Shown here one piece after another: positions 46,491-56,040 of a stretch of DNA of 64,000 nt. The notes beneath the pieces are model-generated. The model was given only the letters and a program-made list of their open reading frames with translations. It searched no databases and had not been told where the DNA came from. Numbering within the stretch: position 1 is the first letter of the stretch; each line of letters opens with the position of its first letter. The translations under genes were made by a program, and so were the position numbers. The stretch is from Methylococcales bacterium (GTDB taxonomy: Bacteria; Pseudomonadota; Gammaproteobacteria; Methylococcales; Methylomonadaceae), in the NCBI GenBank assembly GCA_026398895.1, contig JAPLRZ010000044.1:1-64000 (forward strand). The letters run 5' to 3'.

Positions 46491-48074
46491 CTAAGCGTAG
46501 CAAACACTCAATTCATTCAGTTGAGTTAAATTGCCTTGTAAGGTAACGCCACGGCTGTTTGCCGCCAAATGACGGACAATTTTGTAAACTATTTCAATCT
46601 GATCGCTCGCACCTACTTTTTCTGCCAATGTTGTTAATAACAACGGCTGATTTTCTGTTTTTAACACCGCCAAAATAGTGCGTTGTAATGCCAGCAACGA
46701 GGTAGCAACTTTTTTACCCGCTTCCACACCTGGTTGATGGTAAGCGTTAATATGCACTAACGAGCCATAAAACCCCACAGCTCGTTCATACAAAGCAATT
46801 AGTGCGCCAATAGTTTGTGCATCGACTTGATTAATGGTCACGGTAATGGAATCACGCTCATTTTCATACAGTGCTTCGCGTGTACCTTGCATAAAACCAG
46901 AGAGAAAATCGCCCGTAGTGGCATCGGGTTCAACTTCGATAGACACGCCATTACGGTCTTTTAATACTTCAATAAAGGTAACGAAAAAGTTGACTACGCC
47001 TTCGCGTAACTGTTGAACATAAGCGTGTTGATCGGTCGAACCTTTATTACCGTAGACAGTAATGCCTTGATGAACGATGTTACCGTCCAAGTCTAATTCC
47101 TTGCCTAAAGATTCCATCACTAATTGCTGTAAATAGCGGGAAAATAATAATAGGCTATCTTTATAAGCCAAAATCACCATATCTTTTTCGCCTTTACCAT
47201 GCCCTGAATGATACCAAGACAAGGCTAACAAGGCGGCAGGATTACGTTTAATATCGTGAATACGCGTGGCTTCATCCATTGCTTTTGCTCCTGCTAGCAT
47301 GGCGCGGATGTCTATGCCTATCAAAGCCGCTGATAACAAACCAACCGCTGACATTTCTGAGGTACGACCACCGACCCAATCAAACATGGGGAAACTCGCA
47401 AGCCAATGTTCATGATGTTCTAGCTCGTCCATTTTGCTGCCCTGCATGGTCACAGCAACAGCATAATGAGGAAAATCTAAACCTTGTTGCTGATAGGCGT
47501 GTCTGACTTCTAACAGTCCGTTGCGGGTTTCAGGTGTGCCGCCTGATTTACTGGCGACAATAACCAAGGTATGGTCAAGACTGTCATGTAAGCGATGCAA
47601 AATTCTGTCGATGCCCGCAGGATCGGTGTTATCAATAAAATGCGTGACTAACGGAGGAAAATCAGGCGACAACGCTTCGGCAACAAATTGAGGGCCCAAT
47701 GCTGAACCGCCGATGCCGATAAAAATAATATCGGTAAATTTTGGTGCGTTCGGTGGACAAATCGCCCCGTTATGAATCTTTGCCACAAACTCTTCAATTT
47801 GCTCTACAGCGGCAATAATTTCATGTTGCAAATCGGCAGGAGCTAATTCAGGATGACGCAACCAATAATGCCCCACCATTCTATGTTCATCGGGATTAGC
47901 AATCGCACCCGCTTCTAATGCCACCATATCTTGGAATGCGCGGGTAAATTTTGGCTGCATGGTTGCCAAAAAATCATCGTCAAAGCGCATTCGACTAACG
48001 TCCAAATACAGTCCTAGACTTTCGTGAAAATACAGCCAGTCTTGGTAACGTTGCCAAAGTTCTTGATTATTCAT
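46491..48074 (-). CDS. pgi: Glucose-6-phosphate isomerase
   Basis: This enzyme interconverts glucose-6-phosphate and fructose-6-phosphate. Its 527 residues compare with about 549 in E. coli. [19 protein letters not shown] and [17 protein letters not shown] are the two sugar-phosphate binding loops; [20 protein letters not shown] and the catalytic Glu region ([20 protein letters not shown]) follow. It probably shares a transcript with the histidine phosphatase. In ribulose-monophosphate methanotrophs fructose-6-phosphate is the first hexose, so Pgi feeds glucose-6-phosphate to glycogen and the oxidative branch. Confidence 0.95.
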   Translation of the reverse strand: MNNQELWQRYQDWLYFHESLGLYLDVSRMRFDDDFLATMQPKFTRAFQDMVALEAGAIANPDEHRMVGHYWLRHPELAPADLQHEIIAAVEQIEEFVAKIHNGAICPPNAPKFTDIIFIGIGGSALGPQFVAEALSPDFPPLVTHFIDNTDPAGIDRILHRLHDSLDHTLVIVASKSGGTPETRNGLLEVRHAYQQQGLDFPHYAVAVTMQGSKMDELEHHEHWLASFPMFDWVGGRTSEMSAVGLLSAALIGIDIRAMLAGAKAMDEATRIHDIKRNPAALLALSWYHSGHGKGEKDMVILAYKDSLLLFSRYLQQLVMESLGKELDLDGNIVHQGITVYGNKGSTDQHAYVQQLREGVVNFFVTFIEVLKDRNGVSIEVEPDATTGDFLSGFMQGTREALYENERDSITVTINQVDAQTIGALIALYERAVGFYGSLVHINAYHQPGVEAGKKVATSLLALQRTILAVLKTENQPLLLTTLAEKVGASDQIEIVYKIVRHLAANSRGVTLQGNLTQLNELSVCYA

Positions 48075-48280
48075 AATTCCTGTGTGTGCTAGAGTGTTTT
48101 TAAGAGGGTTAATTATTGATGCTAATTGTAGAGCAAAAATTATACCGCGTGGAAATGACAGTGGAGGAGAACCTATTGTAAATCACAATAGATAAGATGG
48201 GTGTGGCTATCGCCTAAGCTACAAAATATTTAATATAAATTAAGTAGGTCTGTAGTAGTGTAGGATGAGTAGAGCAACGC

Positions 48281-48316
48281 GAAACCCATCACATCCCTGC
48301 ATTAATTATGGGTTTC
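48281..48316. repeat. Inverted repeat between pgi and the phosphoketolase gene
   Basis: GAAACCCAT (48281-48289) and ATGGGTTTC (48308-48316) are perfect arms around 18 nt, flanked by GGATGAGTAGAGCAACGC and by CACCCATCTTAC text that recurs in diverged form near 55960-55990. It is a typical dispersed repeat remnant. The 277-bp gap 48075-48351 holds nothing else recognisable. Confidence 0.5.
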
Positions 48317-48351
48317 AGCTACCGCCTCCACCCATCTTACAAATTCCTAGC

Positions 48352-50739
48352 TTAGTAAGGCCAATACCATTGGTCGTCTTCAGGTTTGTCTATACCATGC
48401 TGGTATGCATAATTGCGGCATTCGATTTGATGATTACGCAATTTTTCTTTGACGTGCGCCCCCGCGACTTGCAGAGCAGGAATACGATCGATGGCATCAA
48501 TCGCTAAACTGAAACGGTCGGTTTCATTTTGTATCGCTAATTCCAGCGGCGTATTGATACTGCCTTTTTCTTTATAACCGCGTACATGGAAATTAGGGTG
48601 ATTATGACGACGGTAGGTCAAGCGATGAATCAACCAGGGATAACCGTGGAAGTTAAAAATCACAGGTTTATTCAGCGTAAACAAGCTATTGAAATCACGC
48701 TCGGATAGCCCATGTGGATGCTCGGAACTAGGTACTAATTTGTATAAATCGACCACGTTAATAAAGCGTATTTTTAGATTGGGGAAGTTTTCCCGCAGTA
48801 ATACCACAGCGGCTAAGGCTTCTTTGGTTGGAATATCACCTGCACTGGCAATTACTAAATCGGGTTCTACACCATCATCATTACTTGCCCAATCCCAAAT
48901 ACCTATGCCTTTGGTGCAATGCTTAACCGCCGCATCCATGTCTAAATATTGCAAATGTTTTTGTTTGTCAGACACAATCACGTTGATGTAATCGGTGCTT
49001 TGCAAACAATGATTCGCCACAGATAGCAAACAGTTAACATCAGGGGGTAAATAAATGCGCGTCACTTCTGGGCTTTTATTAACCACTAAATCCAAAAAGC
49101 CAGGATCTTGATGAGTGAAGCCGTTGTGATCTTGTCGCCAAACTGTCGAGGTAATTAACAGATTTAACGAAGACACAGGCGCACGCCAAGGCACGGCACT
49201 GGACATTGCCAACCATTTTGCGTGTTGATTAAACATCGAATCAATGACGTGAACAAAGGCTTCGTAGGTTGAGAAAAAGCCATGACGACCTGTCAATAAA
49301 TAGCCTTCTAACCAACCTTCTAAGGTATGTTCAGACAACATTTCCATGACGCGACCATCGGGCGATAATTCACCACCATCGGCATCTTCGGGCAAATAAT
49401 CGGCTAACCATGTTTTTTTACTGACTTCGTAAATATCATCCAGCTTGTTAGAGCTGTTTTCATCAGGACCAAAAACGCGAAAGTTAGTCATATTGTCGCG
49501 CATAATATCACGCAAAAATTTACCTAAAGGACGGGTATTTTCCGCACTGACTTTACCTGGTGCGGCTAATGCCAATTGGTAATCTTTAAAATCTGGCATT
49601 CGCAAGGCTTTACGCAATAAACCACCGTTAGCATGAGGATTCGCACTCATACGACGTGTGCCTTCAGGTGCTAAAGCTTTAAGTTCTGCAATCAGCTTAC
49701 CATTTGTATCAAATAATTCTTCCGCTTTATAGCTATGTAGCCATGTTTCCAACGCGCTTAAATGCTCAGGCTTGTCTTTAATACTCGATAATGGAACTTG
49801 ATGCGAACGCCAAAAACCTTCAACTTTATGACCATCAACTTCTTTAGGTCCCGTCCAACCTTTCGGGCTACGCAATACAATCATCGGCCAGCGTGGACGG
49901 CTGGCAACACCTGTACTACGCGCTTCTGCTTGAACGCGGCGAATTTCAACCACACATTGTTCCAGTACGTCTGCCATGAGCGCGTGCATAGTTTCAGGAT
50001 CGTTGCCCTCAACAAAATACGGCGTATAGCCATAACCTTTAAATAGACAACTTAATTCTTCATGAGAAATGCGTGATAACAACGTTGGGTTATTAATTTT
50101 ATAGCCATTCAAATGCAAAATCGGCAATACCGCCCCGTCACGAATCGGGTTTAAAAATTTATTTGAATGCCAAGAGGTGGCTAACGGCCCTGTTTCTGAT
50201 TCACCATCACCGACCATCACCGCCACTAATAAATCAGGATTATCGTAAGCCGCACCAAAGGCATGAGACACGCTATAACCTAACTCGCCACCTTCATGAA
50301 TTGAACCTGGAGTTTCAGGGGTACAGTGACTACCAATTCCACCTGGAAAAGAAAATTCTTTAAAAAACTGTAATAAACCCTCTTCATCTTCACTTTTGTT
50401 CGGGTAAATTTCTGAATAAGTGCTTTCTAAATACACAGGGGCAAGTACACCTGGTGCGCCATGCCCAGGCCCTGCCATAAAAATCGCATTCAAATCATAT
50501 TTTTTAATCAAACGGTTGATGTGAATATAGGCAAAGCTCAAACCTGGACTAGACCCCCAATGTCCCAGCAAACGGTTTTTAATGTGTTCTGGTTTCAGCG
50601 GCTCTTTTAATAAAGGATTATCGCGCAAGTAAATCATGCCAGCGGCTATATAATTACACGCTCGCCAATAGGCATTGATTTTTTGTAACTCATCCGCACT
50701 TAGCGGTGTTATTACCGTGCTTGTTAGATCAGTGGTCAT
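48352..50739 (-). CDS. xfp: Phosphoketolase (xylulose-5-P / fructose-6-P)
   Basis: This thiamine-diphosphate enzyme splits xylulose-5-phosphate, and often fructose-6-phosphate, with phosphate to acetyl phosphate plus a C3 or C4 sugar phosphate. The start is ATG 50739 (795 residues), with AAGGT 8 nt upstream. Family motifs: [79 protein letters not shown] and [14 protein letters not shown]. In methanotrophs this route makes acetyl phosphate from ribulose-monophosphate cycle sugars without losing carbon. No acetate kinase or phosphotransacetylase gene is in the window. Confidence 0.95.
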   Translation of the reverse strand: MTTDLTSTVITPLSADELQKINAYWRACNYIAAGMIYLRDNPLLKEPLKPEHIKNRLLGHWGSSPGLSFAYIHINRLIKKYDLNAIFMAGPGHGAPGVLAPVYLESTYSEIYPNKSEDEEGLLQFFKEFSFPGGIGSHCTPETPGSIHEGGELGYSVSHAFGAAYDNPDLLVAVMVGDGESETGPLATSWHSNKFLNPIRDGAVLPILHLNGYKINNPTLLSRISHEELSCLFKGYGYTPYFVEGNDPETMHALMADVLEQCVVEIRRVQAEARSTGVASRPRWPMIVLRSPKGWTGPKEVDGHKVEGFWRSHQVPLSSIKDKPEHLSALETWLHSYKAEELFDTNGKLIAELKALAPEGTRRMSANPHANGGLLRKALRMPDFKDYQLALAAPGKVSAENTRPLGKFLRDIMRDNMTNFRVFGPDENSSNKLDDIYEVSKKTWLADYLPEDADGGELSPDGRVMEMLSEHTLEGWLEGYLLTGRHGFFSTYEAFVHVIDSMFNQHAKWLAMSSAVPWRAPVSSLNLLITSTVWRQDHNGFTHQDPGFLDLVVNKSPEVTRIYLPPDVNCLLSVANHCLQSTDYINVIVSDKQKHLQYLDMDAAVKHCTKGIGIWDWASNDDGVEPDLVIASAGDIPTKEALAAVVLLRENFPNLKIRFINVVDLYKLVPSSEHPHGLSERDFNSLFTLNKPVIFNFHGYPWLIHRLTYRRHNHPNFHVRGYKEKGSINTPLELAIQNETDRFSLAIDAIDRIPALQVAGAHVKEKLRNHQIECRNYAYQHGIDKPEDDQWYWPY

Positions 50740-50890
50740 GGGAATACCTTTTAATAAGAAAGTGGATAGAATTTTAATTATCATAATAGCCGATATTCTG
50801 GCGTTTTGTAAACGCTAGCAATAACATAGTAATATTACCAAGGTATTACATACTTATTCAATGGAGCAATAATTTTTTGTCAGCATTGAG

Positions 50891-51655
50891 CTAGTTTTTA
50901 ATTCCAATACCTTTATACAATAAGTATAAACTAAACAAAGTCAGAGTAACTATAAAACCACTCATCATGATAAATGTCAGTTGAATATCAATATCACTGA
51001 CACCAATCAAACCATATCTAAAGGCATTGACCATATATAAAATAGGATTGCCCATCGAAATAGTTTGCCACACGGTGGGTAGCATTGCCACTGAGTAAAA
51101 CACCCCGCCGAGATAACTTAACGGTGTTAGCACAAAGTTAGGAATAATAGAAATATCATCAAAACTTTCTGCCAATAGGGCGTTAATAAATCCCGCTAAG
51201 GAAAATAACGTGGCGGTTAATAGTGCGGTGCTTAATGCAATGGCTATATTATGCACTGCAAAATCAGCGAATAATAACGAGATTAACGCCACCACTATCC
51301 CCACTAATAAGCCGCGAATAATTCCGCCGCTGATATAACCACTTAATATTATCCAATTAGGCACAGGTGCAACCAATAGTTCTTCAATATTACGTTGGAA
51401 TTTAGTCGAATAAAAAGACGACACTACATTGGCGTAAGAATGACTAATTACCGACATTATAATAATACCTGGAACGATATAATCCATGTAACTAGCACCA
51501 CTAATCGTACCAATACGATCACCGATTAGTTTGCCGAAAATCAAAAAATACAAGGTAGTGGTTATCGCAGGGGGTAATAAGGTTTGTGGCCAAATACGCA
51601 AAAAGCGATAAATTTCTTTAAAGACAATAGTTTTAAAAGCAATTGAATAGTTCAT
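50891..51655 (-). CDS. yadH: ABC-2 exporter permease (YadH-like)
   Basis: This 254-residue protein has six predicted helices. FKTIVFKEIYRFLRIWPQTL then PPAITTTLYFLIFG, FYSTKFQRNIEELLVAPVPN (the conserved E-E-L-L-x-x-P loop) and PLSYLGGVFYSVAMLP fit the YadH/NodJ-type branch. Its ATG overlaps the ATPase stop (51652-51655). The substrate is unknown. Confidence 0.87.
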   Translation of the reverse strand: MNYSIAFKTIVFKEIYRFLRIWPQTLLPPAITTTLYFLIFGKLIGDRIGTISGASYMDYIVPGIIIMSVISHSYANVVSSFYSTKFQRNIEELLVAPVPNWIILSGYISGGIIRGLLVGIVVALISLLFADFAVHNIAIALSTALLTATLFSLAGFINALLAESFDDISIIPNFVLTPLSYLGGVFYSVAMLPTVWQTISMGNPILYMVNAFRYGLIGVSDIDIQLTFIMMSGFIVTLTLFSLYLLYKGIGIKN

Positions 51656-52563
51656 TTAGATGCCACTAAATCCATAAATAATTGCTCTAAGCGGTTGGTT
51701 TTATTTTTCAGGCTCATGACTTGAATATTCTGGGCGGTTAATTGACTGAATAATTGATTTAGCCCTATTTCTTTGGGAATGGCGATAGCCAATACTTTAT
51801 CGGAGATTAATTCAATCTGACAACCATCAATAATGGGCGTGGTTTTCAACGGCTCGGCTAAATCCAAAATAAAATGATCGATATGTAAGCGTGACAATAA
51901 ACTTGCCATATCAGAATTTTCTACAATGCGCCCTTCATCGATAATGGCAATATTGCGACACAGACTTTCGGCTTCTTCCAAGTAATGGGTGGTTAAAATA
52001 ATGGTTGTGCCTTGTTGATTAACCTCCTGCATCATAAGCCACATCGAGCGGCGAATTTCTATATCCACGCCTGCTGTTGGCTCATCGAGAATTAATAATT
52101 TAGGCGCGTGTACCATTGCTCTTGCAATCATCACGCGGCGTTTCATACCGCCTGATAAGCGTCTGGAAACAGTATCACGCCTATCCCATAAATCCATTTG
52201 CTTAAGACAATGTTCGGTACGCTGTAACGCCAGTTTGCGGGGCATTCCGTAATAACCCGCTTGATTAAGAACAATGCCTTTTACGGTATCAAACTGATTA
52301 AAATTAACTTCCTGTGGCACAAGACCGATACAACTTTTGGCGCGTTCACGGTCGGTTTTTAAATCATGCCCAAAGATACTGACTGAGCCACTGGAGGCAG
52401 TCACTAACGAGCTGATAATACCAATGGCAGTGGACTTTCCCGCGCCATTAGGCCCTAGCAAAGCAAAGAAATCACCTTCCTCCACTTGCAAATTAATACC
52501 CTTTAATGCTTCAAAACCATTACTATAGGTTTTACGAAGATTACCAAGAGATAATGCTTTCAT
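51652..52563 (-). CDS. yadG: ABC exporter ATP-binding protein (YadG-like)
   Basis: This 303-residue ATPase (E. coli YadG 308) has Walker A GPNGAGKSTAIGI (near 37), the signature RRLSGGMKRRVMIARAM, Walker B LLILDEPTAGVDIE and the switch TTHYLEEAE. A C-terminal extension of about 80 residues is as in YadG. It is transcribed with the permease and divergently from ppx. Confidence 0.92.
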   Translation of the reverse strand: MKALSLGNLRKTYSNGFEALKGINLQVEEGDFFALLGPNGAGKSTAIGIISSLVTASSGSVSIFGHDLKTDRERAKSCIGLVPQEVNFNQFDTVKGIVLNQAGYYGMPRKLALQRTEHCLKQMDLWDRRDTVSRRLSGGMKRRVMIARAMVHAPKLLILDEPTAGVDIEIRRSMWLMMQEVNQQGTTIILTTHYLEEAESLCRNIAIIDEGRIVENSDMASLLSRLHIDHFILDLAEPLKTTPIIDGCQIELISDKVLAIAIPKEIGLNQLFSQLTAQNIQVMSLKNKTNRLEQLFMDLVASK

Positions 52564-52688
52564 GAAATTATCACTTAACGACAGCCTTTAAATAAGTTAA
52601 ATTACACACTCATCCGTAGCATTGGATGGGCTAAACTTTGGCGATTTTATCAGATATTAACTCGCTCCATACATAAAACGGATTCCTT

Positions 52689-54188
52689 GTGCCGAATAAA
52701 ACACCCGAAATTGTTGCCGCTGTTGACTTAGGTTCTAACAGCTTTCACATGATTGTTTGTAGCCTTAAAGAAGGTAAGTTACAAACTATTGATCGATTAA
52801 AAGAAACTGTTAGACTCGCGTCTGGCTTAGACCAAGATGATATGCTTGATAGTGATACCCAGCAACGAGCCTTGGCTTGTTTGGAGAAATTTGCCCAGCG
52901 CATTCGTCATTTTCCCTTGGAGAGTGTGCGTATTGTTGGCACCAATACCTTGCGAACGGCTAAAAATTCACAGCCGTTTCTAGCTAAAGCTCAGCAAATT
53001 CTCAACCATCCGATACATATTATTTCGGGTATAGAAGAAGCGCGGTTAATTTATCAAGGCGTGGCTTACAGTTTGGGTAGCCAGTCGCAGTTACGCTTAG
53101 TCATGGATATAGGCGGCGGCAGTACCGAATACATCATTGGTAGCGGTGATACCCCGAAGGAAAAAGAAAGTCTGTATATGGGCTGTGTGACGGTAAGCAA
53201 TCGTTTTTTTAAAGACGGTGTACTCTCAAAAAGTGCGTTTGCGGACGCGGTGTTATTTTCCCAGCAACAACTAGAGCCGTTTCAGAAAAAATTTCAGCGT
53301 AATAATTGGGATCAAGCCATTGGTGCATCGGGTAGCTTGCGGTCGATTTCTAAAGTATTGCAAGCTAAAAATTGGAGCAATAACGGTATCACCAAAGCAG
53401 GTTTAGAATTGCTGGTTGCTCGCATTCATCAGTGCAATCACATCAATGAGCTGAATTTGCCTGAACTCGACGAGGATCGCTTACCCGTGTTTGTTGGCGG
53501 AGTAGCGATTGTTTATGCTACCTTTAAAAGTCTGGGTATTGAGCAAATGACAGTTGCTGACGGTGCATTACGCGAAGGACTAATCCAAGATTTATTAGGG
53601 CGACTAGAAAACGACGATGTACGCGCCAGCACCGTTGAAATCCTAGCTCAACGTTATCGTACTGACAAAGACCACGCGGCGCGAATTAAACAAACTATCA
53701 GCACTATGCTGGCGCAGCTAAACAAAAAACACAGCTGGTCTTATGATGAAGATGTCGTACAGTTTTTACAATGGGCGGCTGATTTACATGAAATTGGCAT
53801 AGACATTGCCCATACCCACTATCAAAAACACAGTGCTTATCTCATTGAAAACAGCGATTTAGCGGGTTTTTCTAGGCAAGATCAATTGGTATTAGCGACA
53901 ATTGTCCGAACACATCGACGCAAATTTGCCAATGCAATTTTTGTCGATTTACCCGCACCGTGGAATAAACAAGCCGCCTGTTTAACCTTGGTTTTACGCT
54001 TAGCCATTTTGCTGCATCGTAACCGCGATGAACAAAGTTTGCCCAACTTTAAAATAACCCTGACCAAAACAAAAATTACCGTAAAATTTCCGTTCAATTG
54101 GCTAGCACAGTCTCCACTCACTCATGCCGATTTAACCCAAGAAGCAGAATATCTTAGGGTCGCTGGTTACAAACTGGAGTTTGGTTAA
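52689..54188 (+). CDS. ppx: Exopolyphosphatase
   Basis: This Ppx/GppA-family enzyme removes phosphate from polyphosphate ends; some relatives hydrolyse pppGpp. The start is GTG 52689 (499 residues; E. coli Ppx 513), with GGA 6 nt upstream. VAAVDLGSNSFHMIV is the phosphate-1 loop of the actin-like fold, SGIEEARLIYQGVAY the second loop, and MDIGGGSTEYIIG the phosphate-2 loop with the catalytic Glu in the preceding block. DLHEIGIDIAHTHYQKHSAY is the C-terminal HD-like domain found in Ppx. It likely forms an operon with the next gene, 9 nt downstream. Confidence 0.93.
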   Translation: MPNKTPEIVAAVDLGSNSFHMIVCSLKEGKLQTIDRLKETVRLASGLDQDDMLDSDTQQRALACLEKFAQRIRHFPLESVRIVGTNTLRTAKNSQPFLAKAQQILNHPIHIISGIEEARLIYQGVAYSLGSQSQLRLVMDIGGGSTEYIIGSGDTPKEKESLYMGCVTVSNRFFKDGVLSKSAFADAVLFSQQQLEPFQKKFQRNNWDQAIGASGSLRSISKVLQAKNWSNNGITKAGLELLVARIHQCNHINELNLPELDEDRLPVFVGGVAIVYATFKSLGIEQMTVADGALREGLIQDLLGRLENDDVRASTVEILAQRYRTDKDHAARIKQTISTMLAQLNKKHSWSYDEDVVQFLQWAADLHEIGIDIAHTHYQKHSAYLIENSDLAGFSRQDQLVLATIVRTHRRKFANAIFVDLPAPWNKQAACLTLVLRLAILLHRNRDEQSLPNFKITLTKTKITVKFPFNWLAQSPLTHADLTQEAEYLRVAGYKLEFG

Positions 54189-54197
54189 GCTCGTTTC

Positions 54198-55463
54198 ATG
54201 AAAATTTTATTACGCATTTTTCTGTTATTGCTGTGCGCATTGATACTGCTTTGTGTCATGCTGGTTATTTTTGGTGTCAGTGACACGCCAGAAATTGAAT
54301 TAAGTTGGTCGCTGACGCGAGATGATATTATTAGAGCCAAAAAAATTCTTCATGAAGGGGCTGAAAGCAAGCCCGATGAAATTGCTATCATTGAGTTAAG
54401 TCATGCCGACCTTAATCTTGCCGCTAATTATTTATTAAATCGCTACAGCAAAAGCGCGGTGCAAATATCGCTGAAAAAAAATAAACTAAAATTTGTGGTG
54501 ACCACCACCTTACCCGAAAATCGGCTAGGTAAATACTTAAATATCACCTTTAGATTAGGCAATGAAGAAGGTGAATCTTTGCCTACGATTACCAAATTTA
54601 AAGCAGGAAGTTTATTAATTCCTGCCAAAATAGCGGGCATTATTATCAATGCTATTATTCAGCACAGTTCGTTAAATAACTATTTCATTCTAGCAACTAG
54701 CCCGATAAGAGGCGTTAAAATTGAATCAGATAAAATAATCATTAGTTATTTTTCTAACTTAGAAACCCTAATACATACGCGCAACGTATTAACGCGTACC
54801 GATAACAGTCCCGCTCTAAAAATTTATCAACAAAAAATTGCCGACATTATCGCTCATCATGATCCTGCGTGGCGTTTGTCTCTAGCAGATTTATTAAAAC
54901 CATTGTTTGAAATCGCTTATCAACGTTCGACGCTTGACAATGCTATTGATGAAAACAGGTTAGTCATTATGTCGGTCAACGACTATGTCAATAAAAAAGA
55001 GACCAAACCGTTTTTGTCATCAGAAAAACCACCTCAAGGCAAACAATATGTAGCTTTTTTATACAAACGTAGCGATTTAGCGCAGCATTTTATTGGTTCA
55101 GCGGCATTGACCACATCGGTTGATGATGAAGTTGCCAAAGTTGTTGGCGAAGAAAAAGAATTAAGCGATGCCCAAGAGGGAGGAAGTGGCTTTAGTTTTA
55201 TCGACTTAGCTGCCGATAAAGCAGGTACACGGTTTGGTGAAATAGCGACCGCAAGCCCTGAAAGCGCACGCCAGTTACAACTTGCTATGACAAAAATAAA
55301 AGATTACACCGATTTTATGCCCAACCCTACGGATTTACCTGAAAAAATGAATGCAGCCGATTTTAAAAATCGCTATGGATCAATCAACAGTAAAGCTTAT
55401 CAGGAATTATCGAACAAAATTGATGCGCGTATTGAAAAAATACCGCTTTATAAGGTGAACTAA
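54198..55463 (+). CDS. Unknown membrane-tethered protein coupled to ppx
   Basis: This 421-residue protein has one N-terminal hydrophobic segment (LRIFLLLLCALILLCVMLVI), so most of it should be periplasmic. I do not recognise the family. The first half alternates strands and helices (IELSHADLNLAANYLLNRYS; VKIESDKIIISYFSNLETL), like a lipid-binding or scaffold fold. The second half has GGSGFSFIDLAADKAGTRFG (about 330-350) and ends with a helical, Asp/Pro-containing segment. There is no lipobox. Lying 9 nt after ppx, it may serve in polyphosphate storage or envelope work, but this rests only on position. Confidence 0.7.
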   Translation: MKILLRIFLLLLCALILLCVMLVIFGVSDTPEIELSWSLTRDDIIRAKKILHEGAESKPDEIAIIELSHADLNLAANYLLNRYSKSAVQISLKKNKLKFVVTTTLPENRLGKYLNITFRLGNEEGESLPTITKFKAGSLLIPAKIAGIIINAIIQHSSLNNYFILATSPIRGVKIESDKIIISYFSNLETLIHTRNVLTRTDNSPALKIYQQKIADIIAHHDPAWRLSLADLLKPLFEIAYQRSTLDNAIDENRLVIMSVNDYVNKKETKPFLSSEKPPQGKQYVAFLYKRSDLAQHFIGSAALTTSVDDEVAKVVGEEKELSDAQEGGSGFSFIDLAADKAGTRFGEIATASPESARQLQLAMTKIKDYTDFMPNPTDLPEKMNAADFKNRYGSINSKAYQELSNKIDARIEKIPLYKVN

Positions 55464-55553
55464 ATAACTGTTTTGCATATCCGTTTCTCATGGGTTGATA
55501 ATCCCAAACGAAAATCATGAATTAATGTGTAAACGTTCCGCAGCTCCACGCAA

Positions 55554-55769
55554 TCAAGCCGCTTCTTGTTCTAAAACAGGGCTATGATGCAATAACAATA
55601 ATTTATCGGCAGATAAGGTTTTTAAAGCGAAGGTTTGACCTTTTATATCACAAAATTCTACTTCAAAAACATCGGGTTCATAGACCTCAACAATTGTTCC
55701 GACTTGCCCTTTAACTAAGCCGCTATTAGGGATAGTTTCTAATAAGGCGACAGCATCTAATAATTTCAT
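55554..55769 (-). CDS. DUF4926 domain protein
   Basis: This 71-residue protein starts at ATG 55769, with GAGG 6 nt upstream; the frame open to 55886 runs through a repeat element and is not used. KLLDAVALLETIPNSGLVKG then QVGTIVEVYEPDVFEVEF is the DUF4926 pattern of a small beta-barrel. Such proteins often pair with a small partner gene and behave like antitoxins or immunity proteins; here no partner is adjacent. The function is unknown. Confidence 0.75.
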   Translation of the reverse strand: MKLLDAVALLETIPNSGLVKGQVGTIVEVYEPDVFEVEFCDIKGQTFALKTLSADKLLLLHHSPVLEQEAA

Positions 55770-55794
55770 TTTAACCTCACAAAATATAACAGTG

Positions 55795-55879
55795 CCATAG
55801 GATGTGCCGACGATAGGAGGCGCATCATTCGCGTCAAGTTTCTCGAACGATGCGCTTCGTACCTCAGCACATCCTATGG
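55795..55879. repeat. MITE-like element upstream of the DUF4926 gene
   Basis: The 85-bp element has perfect 13-bp ends CCATAGGATGTGC and GCACATCCTATGG, and inner arms GCGCATCATTCG / CGAACGATGCGC. It fills the promoter region of the DUF4926 gene, 26 bp from its ATG. It is unrelated in sequence to the GGTAGTGGG family. Confidence 0.85.
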
Positions 55880-56040
55880 TTAGCACACCTTATCGCGTTA
55901 ATTGAGACATAGTCATTCCTTATGGGGATTTATATTATTTTTTGGGTTGCCAAAAAGCGGCTACCTATCCTACGATTACCCATCTTACGGGTTAAAAACG
56001 AGGCGGCATATTTCAAATCCACGTCTCGTTTCACATCAAA

